Origin: Myxococcus hansupus
GTDB taxonomy: Bacteria > Myxococcota > Myxococcia > Myxococcales > Myxococcaceae
NCBI RefSeq assembly: GCF_000280925.3
Contig: NZ_CP012109.1
Span: 3,306,501-3,370,500, forward strand
DNA length: 64,000 bases
Direction: 5' to 3'
The position numbers were made by a program, and so were the translations under genes. The notes beneath the pieces are model-generated. The model did not search any database and was not told where the DNA came from. It worked only from the letters and a program-made list of their open reading frames with translations. This document shows, piece by piece, positions 54,801-63,619 of this stretch. Each line of letters starts with the position of its first letter. Position 1 is the first letter of the stretch.

Positions 54801-55247
54801 GCAGGCCACGTCCCCGACGTCCACCTCGCCCAGGTTGAAGAGGTGGAACAGCTCCAGCGTCAGGTGCGACGGCATCACCATCTGCTGGGGCACGCTGGCG
54901 TAGTCCGGGACCACGTACGCGTTGTTGAAGTTGGAGCTCGTCAGGTAGACGAGCACCCGGTCCCGCGGCTTCTTTCGCCACGTCTGCTCCCGGAGGTTCG
55001 CCACGCACCCCTCCAGCCGCGACGCCATGCGGAGCGCGGCCCCCCGGAGGTGCGCCGGGTAGTAGAGTTCCAGGCTCTCCGTGGTGAGCTTGCGCATCTC
55101 GTCTCGAGCGAACGAGGCCTGGATGTTCTGGGGGAAACGGGGTGTGACGAAAGCACACCCGCCGTTTGTCATCAGGAGACAGGTGGCGAGGACTGCCCAG
55201 CGCAGCCACCAGCGGGAAGCGGGCATGCAGGCCATCCTACAGGCCAC
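51822..55247 (-). CDS. Predicted metalloprotease / beta-propeller / barrel-like surface protein
   Basis: Large envelope protein of 1141 aa. The N terminus is a signal sequence ending TNGGC, a possible lipobox. Residues about 40-330 look like a gluzincin peptidase: the zinc motif HEAVHYVQ is about residue 157, and ESWFLEGLATYYEG supplies the downstream Glu. Residues about 345-610 contain WD40/TolB-like blades (SFSRDGAWLYLVMADLNSEG, SPHWLDEERLVFL). About 615-770 is a Pro/Ala/Thr-rich low-complexity linker. The last 350 residues alternate aromatic and polar positions like an outer-membrane beta-barrel and end YRFERGLDHLHLVGLGL. The start could also be the ATG at 55235 or 55226. Processing or reporting of surface proteins is possible; I know no characterised protein with exactly this order. 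Confidence 0.72.
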   Translation of the reverse strand: MACRMACMPASRWWLRWAVLATCLLMTNGGCAFVTPRFPQNIQASFARDEMRKLTTESLELYYPAHLRGAALRMASRLEGCVANLREQTWRKKPRDRVLVYLTSSNFNNAYVVPDYASVPQQMVMPSHLTLELFHLFNLGEVDVGDVACHEAVHYVQLQQTDGVWGFLNLLTGGLFQPNSYTESWFLEGLATYYEGQFEKDAGRPHSPIWRGWFDSVVQVKEGRLNPGYLSPEQRALDPFGGNYMTGMHFVEYLAKTYGEPKLWKLVDEQGGSFVPPIAVTLRFKRVYGRDIGDLFQEYTQALRRELSVRQRPASQHTWVPDAGYFSRLATHAGSGVSATVGVGRERYSRLTVLEADGRVRFERPLVELVPLRRWVLGAPTLVSGMSFSRDGAWLYLVMADLNSEGGYTARLWKVDARNGDVVRLWDDVEGMGGSVTPDETGYVYVQVEGDSANVVRLNLETGAREALTAFAASTSVGPPAVAPDGVRVVFPISAGSGWDLVLREADGSLRWLTRDGQFNYSPHWLDEERLVFLRKHEGRLQAHLLTVPTREVVRITDAPHLVMDAHPVGTDQIVFLNRDGLDFSIDRAPIVPIAAEEVAGAAASLEGPVPTRDTAPIAQSEPGAPESIAAATTPVDGEAIPDEAAPPGTPPGLTSGATSLAPGGEHNADAPPTAATPVEPDQPFVAFPTAPNGSPETAPTAVAQSPLTPTPAPEVASPLPGQTDSAATEPPQPPNATDEAQPTSVGTEAPTPTSNDAPTALSGLDTPVIAPPDPGAELVILSDEPYSPLERFFIPEFRLPYLYAAANPDNTDETYAMGGLALAGQDRLGRHAYSLLLTFDSRDDAPSLTLAYGNASLAPWYIQVSGARIRQNERTDLQATAFASRTFWTTPVTFGVLALNRKYDATDRFPALETRIIGPEISASYFAGDSTSYGSTQRGLGITGAVGVYPGAFLRDSTIADLRLGMDGFFGGLPFTGRDNFRLSAVGRFLPGATSGLLQVGGLTAGQTWYSSRPSQQTEPLPLLLQPGIAFSEYLRGYEDLEIRARNALIGSASYQYRVPIDYGWASTLWLFPSLFVRDIGFDAFGALARTDNRANYAAVGGSASLRLTFGQSVPVSLYYQYAYRFERGLDHLHLVGLGL

Positions 55248-55325
55248 AATTCATAGCCACGACCGCGATTTTCACGGTAAGGGGTGGGCCCGTCGCCTCC
55301 CTTATTACCGAGTCTGGATTCCGCC

Positions 55326-56651
55326 ATGTCCGAACCCGCCACCCAGGCGCATCCCGTTCCGCAGCACGTCCACAACGCACAGATGCAGGTCGCCGCCGCC
55401 ATCGAGCAGGCCGAAGGCAAGCCGGTCGACTTGCTCAAGGCGCCGTGGACGGAGGTCGAGACCGCCATCGCCAAGCTGACGGGTGGCGCGTTCCAGGTGA
55501 ACAAGCCGGAGCACCAGACGCTGGCGCTCGGTCTGGCCGGCGCGTTCGCCCTGCGCCTCATCCAGGAGCACCAGGCGTTCTGGTTCCCCAACCGGGACTC
55601 GCCGGAGGGGGCCACGCTGGGCTTCCCCGAGGCCATCATCATGCTGTCGCCGTTCGGCGCGGTGATGGACTCCCTGGGGCAGGGCAAGCTCGCCCGGCTC
55701 GAGGACCTGGCCGCGGACATCCGCAAGTCGCTGGGGCAGGCCCGCTTTGGCGCCAACCCCGCCCAGGCCCTGGGGGGCCAGGCCCCGAAGCTGACGCCGG
55801 TGGACTACCAGCGCCTGTTCGACCCCGGGTTCCTCCAGTTCGTCGTGCTGGACCCGAAGAAGGCGACCACCGCCCTGGAGACGAAGCCGGACGGGCTCGC
55901 TCGGGACGTGCGCAACGCGCTGGGCCGCACCCAGCCGCCGCTGCCGCCCGAGGCGCGCCAGCAGTTCGAGGGGCAGATTGTCCAGTCCCTCCAGCGACTG
56001 GACACGACCAAGTCGCTCATCGACCAGGCCGAGCGCGCGCCCCGTCTGGCGGAGCTGATGGCGCACCTGTTCGGCACCGTGGGTGGCACGGGCTCGGCGC
56101 CCGAGGACTTCTGGCACGACCTGGTGCTGCCGCTGCTGTTCATCGGCAACCCGGCGAGCTTCCCGCCGCTGGACGATGAGGAGCTGGAGATGTTCCGCCA
56201 GGGCGCGGATCCGCTGCCGCTCTTCGTGGACGTGGTGCCGCACGCGCACAAGGCTCCGGACGAGGGGCTGCTGGGCGCCTTCGAGATGAGCGACATCGGT
56301 CTGGTGCACCCGGGCTTTGGCCGCGTGGGCGCGCTGCGCCTCATCCGCATCAACGCCGCCCGCATCCAGTCGCTGCTGGAGCAGTTCGACCCGGCGAAGA
56401 CGGCGGACACGCTCCAGCGCTTCACGGAGTACGTGGCGAAGTCCGCGGGCAAGCCCGCCACCGAGTCGCCGCAGGGCAAGGAGATGCTGCAGGCCGCGCT
56501 GACGCTGCTCTCCGACCTGAAGCGCTCCGTGACGCAGGTTCAGGGTGGCGCGCTGGCGCTGCGCCGGCTCACCGAGGCCGAGGCCGCGTCCGAGCAGGCC
56601 CTGGCCGTGGTCCGCAAGGCCCTGCAGGGTTCCATCATCCTGACGGCGTAA
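55326..56651 (+). CDS. Conserved-looking hypothetical soluble protein
   Basis: Protein of 441 aa from the ATG at 55326; the frame extends to 55284 but those residues are not convincing. There is no signal peptide and no membrane segment. It is rich in amphipathic helices with good codon bias. One region (AIIMLSPFGAVMDSLGQGKLARLEDLAADIRKSL) is strongly helical, and near the middle is PEDFWHDLVLPLLFIGNPASFPPLDDEELEMF. The C terminus has a coiled-coil-like stretch (LSDLKRSVTQVQGGALALRRL). I do not recognise a family. The gene starts 78 bp from the divergent metalloprotease-like gene, and its 3' end overlaps the convergent DUF2520 gene by 17 bp. Confidence 0.75.
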   Translation: MSEPATQAHPVPQHVHNAQMQVAAAIEQAEGKPVDLLKAPWTEVETAIAKLTGGAFQVNKPEHQTLALGLAGAFALRLIQEHQAFWFPNRDSPEGATLGFPEAIIMLSPFGAVMDSLGQGKLARLEDLAADIRKSLGQARFGANPAQALGGQAPKLTPVDYQRLFDPGFLQFVVLDPKKATTALETKPDGLARDVRNALGRTQPPLPPEARQQFEGQIVQSLQRLDTTKSLIDQAERAPRLAELMAHLFGTVGGTGSAPEDFWHDLVLPLLFIGNPASFPPLDDEELEMFRQGADPLPLFVDVVPHAHKAPDEGLLGAFEMSDIGLVHPGFGRVGALRLIRINAARIQSLLEQFDPAKTADTLQRFTEYVAKSAGKPATESPQGKEMLQAALTLLSDLKRSVTQVQGGALALRRLTEAEAASEQALAVVRKALQGSIILTA

Positions 56652-57504
56652 GCAGTCGTTCCAACGCGGTGCGCGCCGCGGGCTCCAGCCGGTCTCCGGC
56701 CAGCCCCAGCGCGCGCCGCGACAGCAGCCGGTAGAGCGGCGCGACGTCCTCCGGGAGCGCCTCCAGGTGCGCGCCCACGACGCCCGCGTCTCCGCGGACG
56801 ATGGGCCCGGTGAGGCCCCCCGCGAGGCCCCGGCTCTCCAGTCCCCGAATCGCCGACTGCATCAGCGGAAGCAGCGCCGCCAGGGCGTCCTCGCGGCCAA
56901 TGCCCGCCGCGCCCAGCGCCGCCACGGCCGCGTCCGCCAGGGACACCAGGCCCCCCGCGCTCAGCACCGCGCCCGCGTGGTACGCCGCGCGGTGTGCTTC
57001 CGGCACCTCGATGATGCGAAGCCCCGCATCCACGGCCATGCGCCGGAGGATGTCCCGCAGCGCGGGGGAGCGGGTGCTCACCGCCACGGTGCTGCCCACG
57101 AGCGAGTCGCGAGGCGAGGACACGGCGCAGAGTGGATGGAACGAACCCCGGCTCCGGCCTCGCGCGGGCCCCAGCGCGTCGAGCGAGAGCGCTCCAGCCG
57201 TGTGCACCAGCGCGGCGGAGCGGGGAAGGGTGGCTGACATCGCCTGCGCGACGGAGGGCACCGAGGCGTCGGGGACGCAGAGCAGCGCGACGCGGGCCCG
57301 CTTCAGGTCCGCGGAAGTGGCGGGCTTCAGGCCCAGTGCCTCCGCGCGCTGACGTCCTTCGTCCGTGCGCGAATGGATGCGCACGGGCCACTTCTTCGCC
57401 TGCAGCGCGAGCCCGAGCGCGCCGCCGAGCCGGCCCATCCCGACAATCACCACGGGAGGGCGACGGCCGGACGTTCCGGTGCGACGGCGGGGCGCGGGGC
57501 TCAT
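56635..57504 (-). CDS. Rossmann-fold protein with a DUF2520 domain
   Basis: Putative NAD(P)-dependent oxidoreductase of 289 aa. The dinucleotide loop VVIVGMGRLGGALGLALQ is at about residues 18-35, and the Rossmann part continues with VALLCVPDASV. The C-terminal half matches DUF2520, a helical domain related to 6-phosphogluconate dehydrogenase C termini (GSFHPLCAVSSP, then AAYHAGAVLSAGGLVSLADAA). Members are often annotated near pantothenate genes but no reaction is firmly established here. The ATG overlaps the stop of the Clp-type ATPase gene by four bases, so the two are probably cotranscribed. The 3' end overlaps the convergent gene by 17 bp. Confidence 0.85.
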   Translation of the reverse strand: MSPAPRRRTGTSGRRPPVVIVGMGRLGGALGLALQAKKWPVRIHSRTDEGRQRAEALGLKPATSADLKRARVALLCVPDASVPSVAQAMSATLPRSAALVHTAGALSLDALGPARGRSRGSFHPLCAVSSPRDSLVGSTVAVSTRSPALRDILRRMAVDAGLRIIEVPEAHRAAYHAGAVLSAGGLVSLADAAVAALGAAGIGREDALAALLPLMQSAIRGLESRGLAGGLTGPIVRGDAGVVGAHLEALPEDVAPLYRLLSRRALGLAGDRLEPAARTALERLLTPSG

Positions 57505-60032
57505 CGCTCCCGCTGGAACTGGAGCTGCCCGGAGCGCACGGCGATGCGCACGCGGTCTCCCGAGCCGAACTCACCCGACAGGATGCGCTCCGCGAGAGGA
57601 CCTTCCACCAGCCGCTGCACCATCTGCCGCATGGGGCGAGCGCCCAGCATGGGGTCGAAGCCGCCGGACTTGAGCAGGTGGCCCACGACGTCGTCGCCGG
57701 CCACGTACTCGATGCCGCGCTCGGTGGCGAGCCGCTTGCTGCTCTCCTCCAGCAGCAGCGTGGCGATGCGCGCGACCTCCACCTCCGCCAGGGGGCGGAA
57801 GGGGAGCCGCTCATCGATGCGGTTCCACAGCTCCGGCGGCAGCGCCTTGCGCGCCACCGCGGAGGCCGCGTCCATGGCGTCGCCGGGGCCCGCCGCGTCG
57901 GCGCCGAAGCCCACCGGCCGACCCGTGCGGGAGAAGGCCTCCGCGCCCAGGTTCGTCGTCATCACGATGACGGTGTTGGAGAAGTCGATGTGCCGACCCT
58001 TGCCGTCCGTCAGGCGGCCTTCCTCCAGAACCTGGAGGAGGAGCATCTGCACCTCGCGGTGCGCCTTCTCGATTTCGTCCAGCACCACCACAGAGGACGG
58101 GCGGCGGCGCACCGGCTCCGTGAGCTGGCCACCCTCGCCGAAGCCCACGTAGCCGGCGGGCGAGCCGATGAGGCGCGAGACGCCGTGCTGCTCGGACATC
58201 TCGCTCATGTCCAGGCGCACCATCGCGTCCCGGTTGCCGAAGAGCACGTCCGCCAGCGCGCGCGCCATCTCCGTCTTGCCCACGCCCGTGGGGCCCAGGA
58301 AGAGGAAGCTGCCCATGGGGCGGCGCGACGCGAAGCCGGCGTAGTTGCGGCGGATGACCTTGGCGATGCGGGTGACGGCCTCCGAGTGGCCGATGACGCG
58401 CTCCGCCAGGTCTTGCTCCAGTCGGAGGAGGCGCGACGAGTCGTTCATCAACAGCCGCTCCTCGGGCACGCCCGCGAGCTTGGCCACCACCCGCGCCACG
58501 TCGGACGGCTCCACCACCTCGCGGCCCTCGCGATGGCAGCGGCTGCCCGCCAGGTCCACCACGGAGATGGCCTTGTCCGGCATGAAGCGGTCCGTCACGT
58601 AGCGGCTCGCCAGGGACGCCGCGGCCTCCAGGGCCTCGGGCGTGTAGCGCAGGCCGTGGTGCTCCTCGTAGCGGCCAATGATGCCGCGGAGGATTTCCAC
58701 CGTCTCCGGGACGGAGGGCTCGTTGACCACCACCGCGGTGAAGCGGCGCTCCAGCGCCGGGTCGGTGCTGATGAACTTGCGGTACTCGTCGTGCGTGGTG
58801 GCTCCGATGCAGGGGAACTCGCCCCGCGCCATGGCCGTCTTCAGCTCGTTGGCCGCGTCCTGGGGGCCTTCACCCGTGGAGCCCGCGCCCACCAGCGTGT
58901 GGATTTCGTCGATGAACACCACCACGCGGCCCTCGGCGCGGCGGACCTCGTCCTTCAACGCGTTGAGCTTCTCGGAGAACGAGCCGCGAAGCTGGGTGCC
59001 CGCCACGAGCGAGGCCATGTCCAGCTCCACCAGCACCTTCTCCGACAGCGAGCCGCGCAGCTCGAGCAGCCGCTGAGCCACGCCTTCCACCACCGCCGTC
59101 TTGCCCACGCCGGGCTCGCCCAGCAGGCAGGGGTTGTTGGTGCGGCGCTTGCCCAGGATGTCGATGACCTCCTCGACTTCGCGGGCGCGGCCCACCACGG
59201 GGTCCAGGCGCCCCTCGTGCGCGGCCTGGCTCAGGTTGCGGCCCAGCGAGGTGAGCAGCGGGTAGTTCTTGGCGTCCAGCACCGGGGATGCGGAGGCGGG
59301 CGCAGCGGGACGCGCCACGGGAGACGGGGCGGCGGCCGGGGGCGGCGTCGCGGGAGCGGGGGCGGCGCGAGCCACCGGTGGGGCGACGGGGGGCGGCGGG
59401 AGCGCCTCCGGCTCCTCGTCCACGTCGATGAGGTCTCGCGGCGACAGCGCCGGGGTGCTGTAGCGCGGCGGCAGGGACGGAAGGGTGAAGGGCGAGGGCG
59501 GCGGCGCGCTGGGCCGCGAGCGCGGCAGGCTGATGGCGACGGCCGAGGCGGGCAGGGGGGACGGCGGGGCGCCCAGGGGGCGGTTCGAGGGGCGCGGCCC
59601 CGTGGCCGACGCGCGGCCCAGTTGGAGCCGGCGCGGCATGTGCCCGCTGGTGAAGTAGGACATCGCCACGCGCATCAGGCCGCCTAGGTCGAGCCCGGCC
59701 TGCTGCAGCAGCTCCTGCGCCGCGCAGCGCACCCGCGCCACGGCGATGAGGAGATGGAGGCAGTCCGCCTCTTGCGAACCCACATTGGAGGCAATCTCGC
59801 GGGTCTTCTCGCGCAACTCACGAAGCAGCCCGTCCGGCTCGGCCGGGGCGGACGTCAGGAGTTGGAGGATGGCGTCCTCGTCCACGCCCCGCTCCTTGAG
59901 GAGCACCTGCGCACGGTTCTCCACCGTGAACAGCGCCAGGAGCACGTGGGCAGAGGTGACCCTCTGGACCACGCTTTGTGCGATGTCATTCGCCTCGTGG
60001 AGGACCTGCGCGAGGTCCGTGCTATCGACCAT
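57501..60032 (-). CDS. Clp-type AAA+ ATPase (ClpA/ClpC-like, no middle domain)
   Basis: Hexameric protein unfoldase or disaggregase of 843 aa. The ATG at 60032 has GGAG five bases upstream. Residues 1 to about 150 are a double Clp N-terminal domain, followed by an unusually long Pro/Ala-rich linker (about 150-270). AAA1 has Walker A GEPGVGKTAVVEG and Walker B VVVFIDEIHTLVGAG. AAA2 has LGPTGVGKTEMARALADVLFG and SVVVLDEIEKAH. The roughly 120-residue coiled-coil middle domain of ClpB is missing between them, so ClpA/ClpC is the closer type. I could not confirm a ClpP-binding loop. Its promoter region shares an inverted repeat with the divergent Yip1-like gene. Confidence 0.88.
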   Translation of the reverse strand: MVDSTDLAQVLHEANDIAQSVVQRVTSAHVLLALFTVENRAQVLLKERGVDEDAILQLLTSAPAEPDGLLRELREKTREIASNVGSQEADCLHLLIAVARVRCAAQELLQQAGLDLGGLMRVAMSYFTSGHMPRRLQLGRASATGPRPSNRPLGAPPSPLPASAVAISLPRSRPSAPPPSPFTLPSLPPRYSTPALSPRDLIDVDEEPEALPPPPVAPPVARAAPAPATPPPAAAPSPVARPAAPASASPVLDAKNYPLLTSLGRNLSQAAHEGRLDPVVGRAREVEEVIDILGKRRTNNPCLLGEPGVGKTAVVEGVAQRLLELRGSLSEKVLVELDMASLVAGTQLRGSFSEKLNALKDEVRRAEGRVVVFIDEIHTLVGAGSTGEGPQDAANELKTAMARGEFPCIGATTHDEYRKFISTDPALERRFTAVVVNEPSVPETVEILRGIIGRYEEHHGLRYTPEALEAAASLASRYVTDRFMPDKAISVVDLAGSRCHREGREVVEPSDVARVVAKLAGVPEERLLMNDSSRLLRLEQDLAERVIGHSEAVTRIAKVIRRNYAGFASRRPMGSFLFLGPTGVGKTEMARALADVLFGNRDAMVRLDMSEMSEQHGVSRLIGSPAGYVGFGEGGQLTEPVRRRPSSVVVLDEIEKAHREVQMLLLQVLEEGRLTDGKGRHIDFSNTVIVMTTNLGAEAFSRTGRPVGFGADAAGPGDAMDAASAVARKALPPELWNRIDERLPFRPLAEVEVARIATLLLEESSKRLATERGIEYVAGDDVVGHLLKSGGFDPMLGARPMRQMVQRLVEGPLAERILSGEFGSGDRVRIAVRSGQLQFQRER

Positions 60033-60081
60033 TCGAACTCCGGCAAGCGGCCAGACGAGCGCAATACACCCTCTCCGGGTC

Positions 60082-60164
60082 GGCAGCAAAATTTCCGCTA
60101 CAGGGCGCTACATGTGCCTTAAAGCACTGGAGTAGAAAGCGTCCGGCAGCGGAATTTGGCTGCC
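60082..60164. promoter_or_regulatory. Long imperfect inverted repeat in a divergent promoter region
   Basis: GGCAGCAAAATTTCCGCT (60082-60099) and AGCGGAATTTGGCTGCC (60148-60164) are near-perfect inverted copies separated by 48 bp, between the Clp-type gene (minus) and the Yip1-like gene (plus). Paired operators for one regulator, or a structure in the leader of either gene, would explain them. Confidence 0.45.
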
Positions 60165-60249
60165 TGCCCGCCTGTTTGGCGCCTTTCTTCGGCTGGCCAG
60201 GCAATTGCCTGAGGGCGAGCGACGTACTTCGCTCCGAGACCTCCACCAT

Positions 60250-60954
60250 ATGACTTCTCTCGTTCAACCGGCTCGCGTCTTCATCGACCCCCTCGATGGG
60301 ACACGTGCCGCCGTCGAGGCGCGCCGCTGGGTGTGGCCTCTCCTGATCCTGGCCCTGTGCGTGTCCGCTTCCGGGACACTCTTTTCCCTCCGGTGGGACG
60401 CCACCCCGGATGTGATCCGCCAGCTCCAGAGCTCTGGTCAGCTCACGGGGCTGTCGGAGGCGGACCTGCTCGACAAGATTCAGACCGAGTCGCGCAAGGC
60501 GCTGGTGGGCGGCATCGCCAAGGGGATGTTGCTGATGCCCCTGATGGCGCTGCTGCTGGCCTGCATCCTCTGGGTGGTGAGCTGGCTCTTCGACCGGCCG
60601 GCGCCGTTCGAGCAGCTCCTGTCGGCGGCGGTGCTGGCGCTGCTGCCCATCGCGCTCTATCACCTCATCTTCACCCTCTGTGTCGCGGCGCAGCACACCG
60701 TGACACTGTCTCGCGTGGCCAACCTCGTGCCGTCAAACCTGGGAGCGGTGTTGCAAGGGCTGAGTCCGAAGATGCAGCGCGTGGCGTCCTCCGTGGACTT
60801 CTTCAACCTCTGGAGCACGGCCTTGTTGGGCCTGGGCTTCTCGGCGGCCACGGGCATGCGCCGGGGCCGGGCGGTGCTGCTCGCGGTGGCGCTGTACGCC
60901 ATGTACGCGGGCGTGTTCCTCATCGGGCTTCCGGGACAGGCGGGTGGGCAATGA
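60250..60954 (+). CDS. Yip1-like membrane protein of an efflux operon
   Basis: Integral membrane protein of 234 aa from the ATG at 60250. Five hydrophobic helices are visible (for example WPLLILALCVSASGTLFSL, GMLLMPLMALLLACILWVV and LLSAAVLALLPIALYHLIF). The layout and the N-terminal PARVFIDPLDG segment resemble the Yip1 domain family (PF04893), common in bacteria beside transporters. Its stop overlaps the ATG of the TolC-like gene by four bases, placing it first in an operon of Yip1-like, TolC, adaptor and ATPase genes. A role in assembling or regulating the pump is likely but not established. Confidence 0.8.
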   Translation: MTSLVQPARVFIDPLDGTRAAVEARRWVWPLLILALCVSASGTLFSLRWDATPDVIRQLQSSGQLTGLSEADLLDKIQTESRKALVGGIAKGMLLMPLMALLLACILWVVSWLFDRPAPFEQLLSAAVLALLPIALYHLIFTLCVAAQHTVTLSRVANLVPSNLGAVLQGLSPKMQRVASSVDFFNLWSTALLGLGFSAATGMRRGRAVLLAVALYAMYAGVFLIGLPGQAGGQ

Positions 60955-62363
60955 ACGCGTTCGTCATCGCGGCCGCGCTGGCGGCCACTCCGGCTCCGAC
61001 GCCCGCCACCACGCCGGCGCCTCCCATCGACGCGGCGCCCGTCACGCCTCCGCCTCCCGTCAGCTCGGGCGCGCCCATCTCCCTGGCGCAGGTGCGCAGC
61101 GAGGGGCGCCAGAACGTCAGCGCCATCCAGGCGCTGCTGGACGTGGCCATCGCGAACGAGGACGTGAAGCTGTCCCGCTCCGCGTTGCTGCCCCAGATCT
61201 CGCTCGATTCCTCGGCGGGTAAAATCTGGTTCGGCCGCCGGCAGGAGTTCATCACCGTTCCGGACCCGGCCAACCCCGGCCAGTTCATCCGCAACGCCGT
61301 CGAGACGCCGACCACCAGCACCCAGAACTACGACCTGGGCATGTCGCTCACGCAGGTCATCTATGACCGGGCGCGCTGGAAGCAGTTGGAGCAGAGCGGC
61401 GTGGTGCGCGACGCCCAGAAGGACCAGGCGCGCGAGGAGGCGGACACCTCCGAGCTGGAGGCCATCCGCCGCTTCTTCACCTTGTTCCGCACCCAGGCGA
61501 CGCTCGGCGTGCTCAAGGCCACCGTCGAGCGCAGCGAGCAGCAGGTCGAGCGCGCCCAGGCCCTCTTCCAGGCGGGCCGGACCGGACGCAACGAGGAGAT
61601 CACCGCGCAGGTGAACCTGGGGACCGACCGCATCAACTACACGTCGACGCTGGGGCAGTTGGTCGCGGACCAGACCCAGCTCGCGGTGTGGCTGGCGCGT
61701 CCTGGCACCGAGGCGCTGTCGGCCGAGGACCCGGGGGTGCTCACGACCGAGCCGCCTCCCGCGCCGTCCATCAACGAGGCGCTGGCGTCGGCCCGGGTGA
61801 ACCGGCCGCTGCTCAAGGCGCTCGGGCTGCGCATCCGCGCCGCGGAGCTGCAGCAGTCCATTGCCCGCTCGGAGTACCTGCCGCGGCTGATCGCGCAGGG
61901 CCTCTACAACCGTGGTGGTCCGGACGCGACGCTGGTGTTCACCGAGCCGCGCCTGCAGAACCGCTTCTCGGCGGCCGTGGGCCTGAGCTGGGACGTGTTC
62001 ACCGGGCTGTCCACGCCGGCGAGCACCCGCCGCGCCGAGGCGGACACGCGCAAGGCGCAGCTCAACCTGGAGCAGGCCGCTCGGGAGATCGAGGGCGAGG
62101 TCCGCGCCGCGCACCGCAGGCTGGAGGCCCAGCTCGAGGCCGCCCGTCTGGCCGCGCAGAACGTCGAGGCCGCCGCCTTGGGCCTCAACGTCCAGGACAC
62201 GCGCTTCAAAGCTGGCGCGGGCTCCACCCTGGATGTTCGTGACGCGCAGCTCAGCCTCACGCGGGCCGAGCTGGCGCTGCTGGAAAACAGAATCGATGTC
62301 GAAATCGCCCGCTATACGCTGTTGCGGGCCATGGGCGCCCTGAGCCCGGGAGAATCGAAATGA
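60951..62363 (+). CDS. TolC-family outer membrane efflux protein
   Basis: Outer membrane channel of 470 aa. The ATG at 60951 overlaps the previous stop; the open frame further upstream is a shadow of the Yip1-like gene. A short hydrophobic leader (MNAFVIAAALAATPAP) is followed by a Pro/Thr-rich stretch and then two TolC-type helical hairpin repeats. Family features include the alternating LSRSALLPQISLDSSAG strand, ALFQAGRTGRNEEITAQVNL and, near the C terminus, FKAGAGSTLDVRDAQLSLTRAE. The signal peptide has no basic residues, which is weak. It is coupled to the adaptor gene by a four-base overlap and completes a tripartite pump. Confidence 0.9.
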   Translation: MNAFVIAAALAATPAPTPATTPAPPIDAAPVTPPPPVSSGAPISLAQVRSEGRQNVSAIQALLDVAIANEDVKLSRSALLPQISLDSSAGKIWFGRRQEFITVPDPANPGQFIRNAVETPTTSTQNYDLGMSLTQVIYDRARWKQLEQSGVVRDAQKDQAREEADTSELEAIRRFFTLFRTQATLGVLKATVERSEQQVERAQALFQAGRTGRNEEITAQVNLGTDRINYTSTLGQLVADQTQLAVWLARPGTEALSAEDPGVLTTEPPPAPSINEALASARVNRPLLKALGLRIRAAELQQSIARSEYLPRLIAQGLYNRGGPDATLVFTEPRLQNRFSAAVGLSWDVFTGLSTPASTRRAEADTRKAQLNLEQAAREIEGEVRAAHRRLEAQLEAARLAAQNVEAAALGLNVQDTRFKAGAGSTLDVRDAQLSLTRAELALLENRIDVEIARYTLLRAMGALSPGESK

Positions 62364-63619
62364 AGTGGTGGAAGGGTGCCATTGCAGGCGCGTTGTTCCT
62401 GGGAGCCGCTGCCATCACCGCGGGCGGGTTGAAGGACCGGCCGCCGCCGTCGCTCGAAGTCCAGCTTTCGAAGGCCCGCAAGGGCACCATCACCCGCACC
62501 ATCACGGGCGCGGGCAAGGTGCAGGCGGCCACGACGGTGAAGATTTCGTCCAGCCTCTCCGGCGACCTGGTGGAGCTGTCCGTGAAGGACGGCGAGGCCG
62601 TGTCGAAGGGGCAGGTGCTGGGCCGCATCGACCCGCGCCTCTATCAGGCCGCGCACAAGCAGGCGCTGGCGTCGCTCAACGCCTCGCGCGCCGACGTGCA
62701 GGTCGCGGAGGTGGAGGTGGGCCGCGCGCAGTTGGAGTTCAAGCGCGTGGAGGAGCTCGCGACCAAGGGCCTGGCCTCCGCCGCCGAGGTGGACACGGTG
62801 CGGGCGCAGAAGAGCACGGCGGATGCGCGGCTGACGGCCGCCAAGCAGATGCTGGCGCGGAACATGGCCATCGTGGACCAGGCGCAGACGGACCTGCAGC
62901 GCACCACGCTGCTGTCGCCCATCGACGGCAACGTCATCGAGCTGTCGCGCGAGGTGGGTGAGCGCGTGCGTGGCTCGGACCTCTCCGAGGACGTGGTGAT
63001 GACCATCGCCGCGCTCAGCGCCATGGAGGTGAAGTTCGAGGTGGGTGAGCACGAGGTGGTCCACCTCAAGCCGGGCCAGCCCGCGGAAATCACGTTGGAC
63101 GCGCTGGAGGGCCAGACGTACTCGGGCTCGGTGGTGGAGATTGCGCAGAAGGCGCTCATCAAGAACGAGGGCACCGAGGCGGAGGTGACGAGCTTCCCCA
63201 TCACGGTGGCGCTGGACACCCGGCCGCCCAACGTGCTGCCCGGCATGAGCGCCGAGGCCCGCATCTCCGCGGAGACGCACAACGACGTGGTGCTGGTGCC
63301 CATCCAGGCGGTGACGGTGCGCTCGGAGCGCACGCTGCCGGACTACAAGGCCCCCATCGAGGGTGGCGGCCTGACGGCGAAGCGCACGGAGTCGCTGGCC
63401 AAGGTGGTGTTCGTGGTGGACGCCAACAACAAGGCGCAGGTCCGCCGGGTGCAGACGGGCATCGCGTCCGACACGGAGCTGGAGATCCTCACCGGAATCA
63501 ACGACGGGGACCGGGTGATTGAAGGTCCGTACCGGACGCTGTCGAAGGAGCTGAGCGACGGCGACATCGTGCGCGAGCCCGAGCAGGGCGCCGGAATGAA
63601 GGGCGGTCGCAAGTCGTGA
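62360..63619 (+). CDS. MacA/HlyD-type periplasmic adaptor of an efflux pump
   Basis: Membrane fusion protein of 419 aa. The N-terminal anchor is [19 protein letters not shown]. The first lipoyl half ([20 protein letters not shown]) is followed by a coiled-coil hairpin (about residues 95-180), the second half ([20 protein letters not shown]), and a beta-barrel and membrane-proximal part with [20 protein letters not shown] and [14 protein letters not shown]-terminal insertion (about 320-350) precedes the last strands. It overlaps the TolC-like gene and the following ATPase gene by four bases each. It is the same type as the partial adaptor at 1-608. Confidence 0.92.
   Translation: MKWWKGAIAGALFLGAAAITAGGLKDRPPPSLEVQLSKARKGTITRTITGAGKVQAATTVKISSSLSGDLVELSVKDGEAVSKGQVLGRIDPRLYQAAHKQALASLNASRADVQVAEVEVGRAQLEFKRVEELATKGLASAAEVDTVRAQKSTADARLTAAKQMLARNMAIVDQAQTDLQRTTLLSPIDGNVIELSREVGERVRGSDLSEDVVMTIAALSAMEVKFEVGEHEVVHLKPGQPAEITLDALEGQTYSGSVVEIAQKALIKNEGTEAEVTSFPITVALDTRPPNVLPGMSAEARISAETHNDVVLVPIQAVTVRSERTLPDYKAPIEGGGLTAKRTESLAKVVFVVDANNKAQVRRVQTGIASDTELEILTGINDGDRVIEGPYRTLSKELSDGDIVREPEQGAGMKGGRKS

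Noticed and set aside
52611-55256. 881-codon plus-strand open frame.
   Set aside because: Antisense shadow of the metalloprotease/propeller gene, Arg/Gly/His-rich with no motif.
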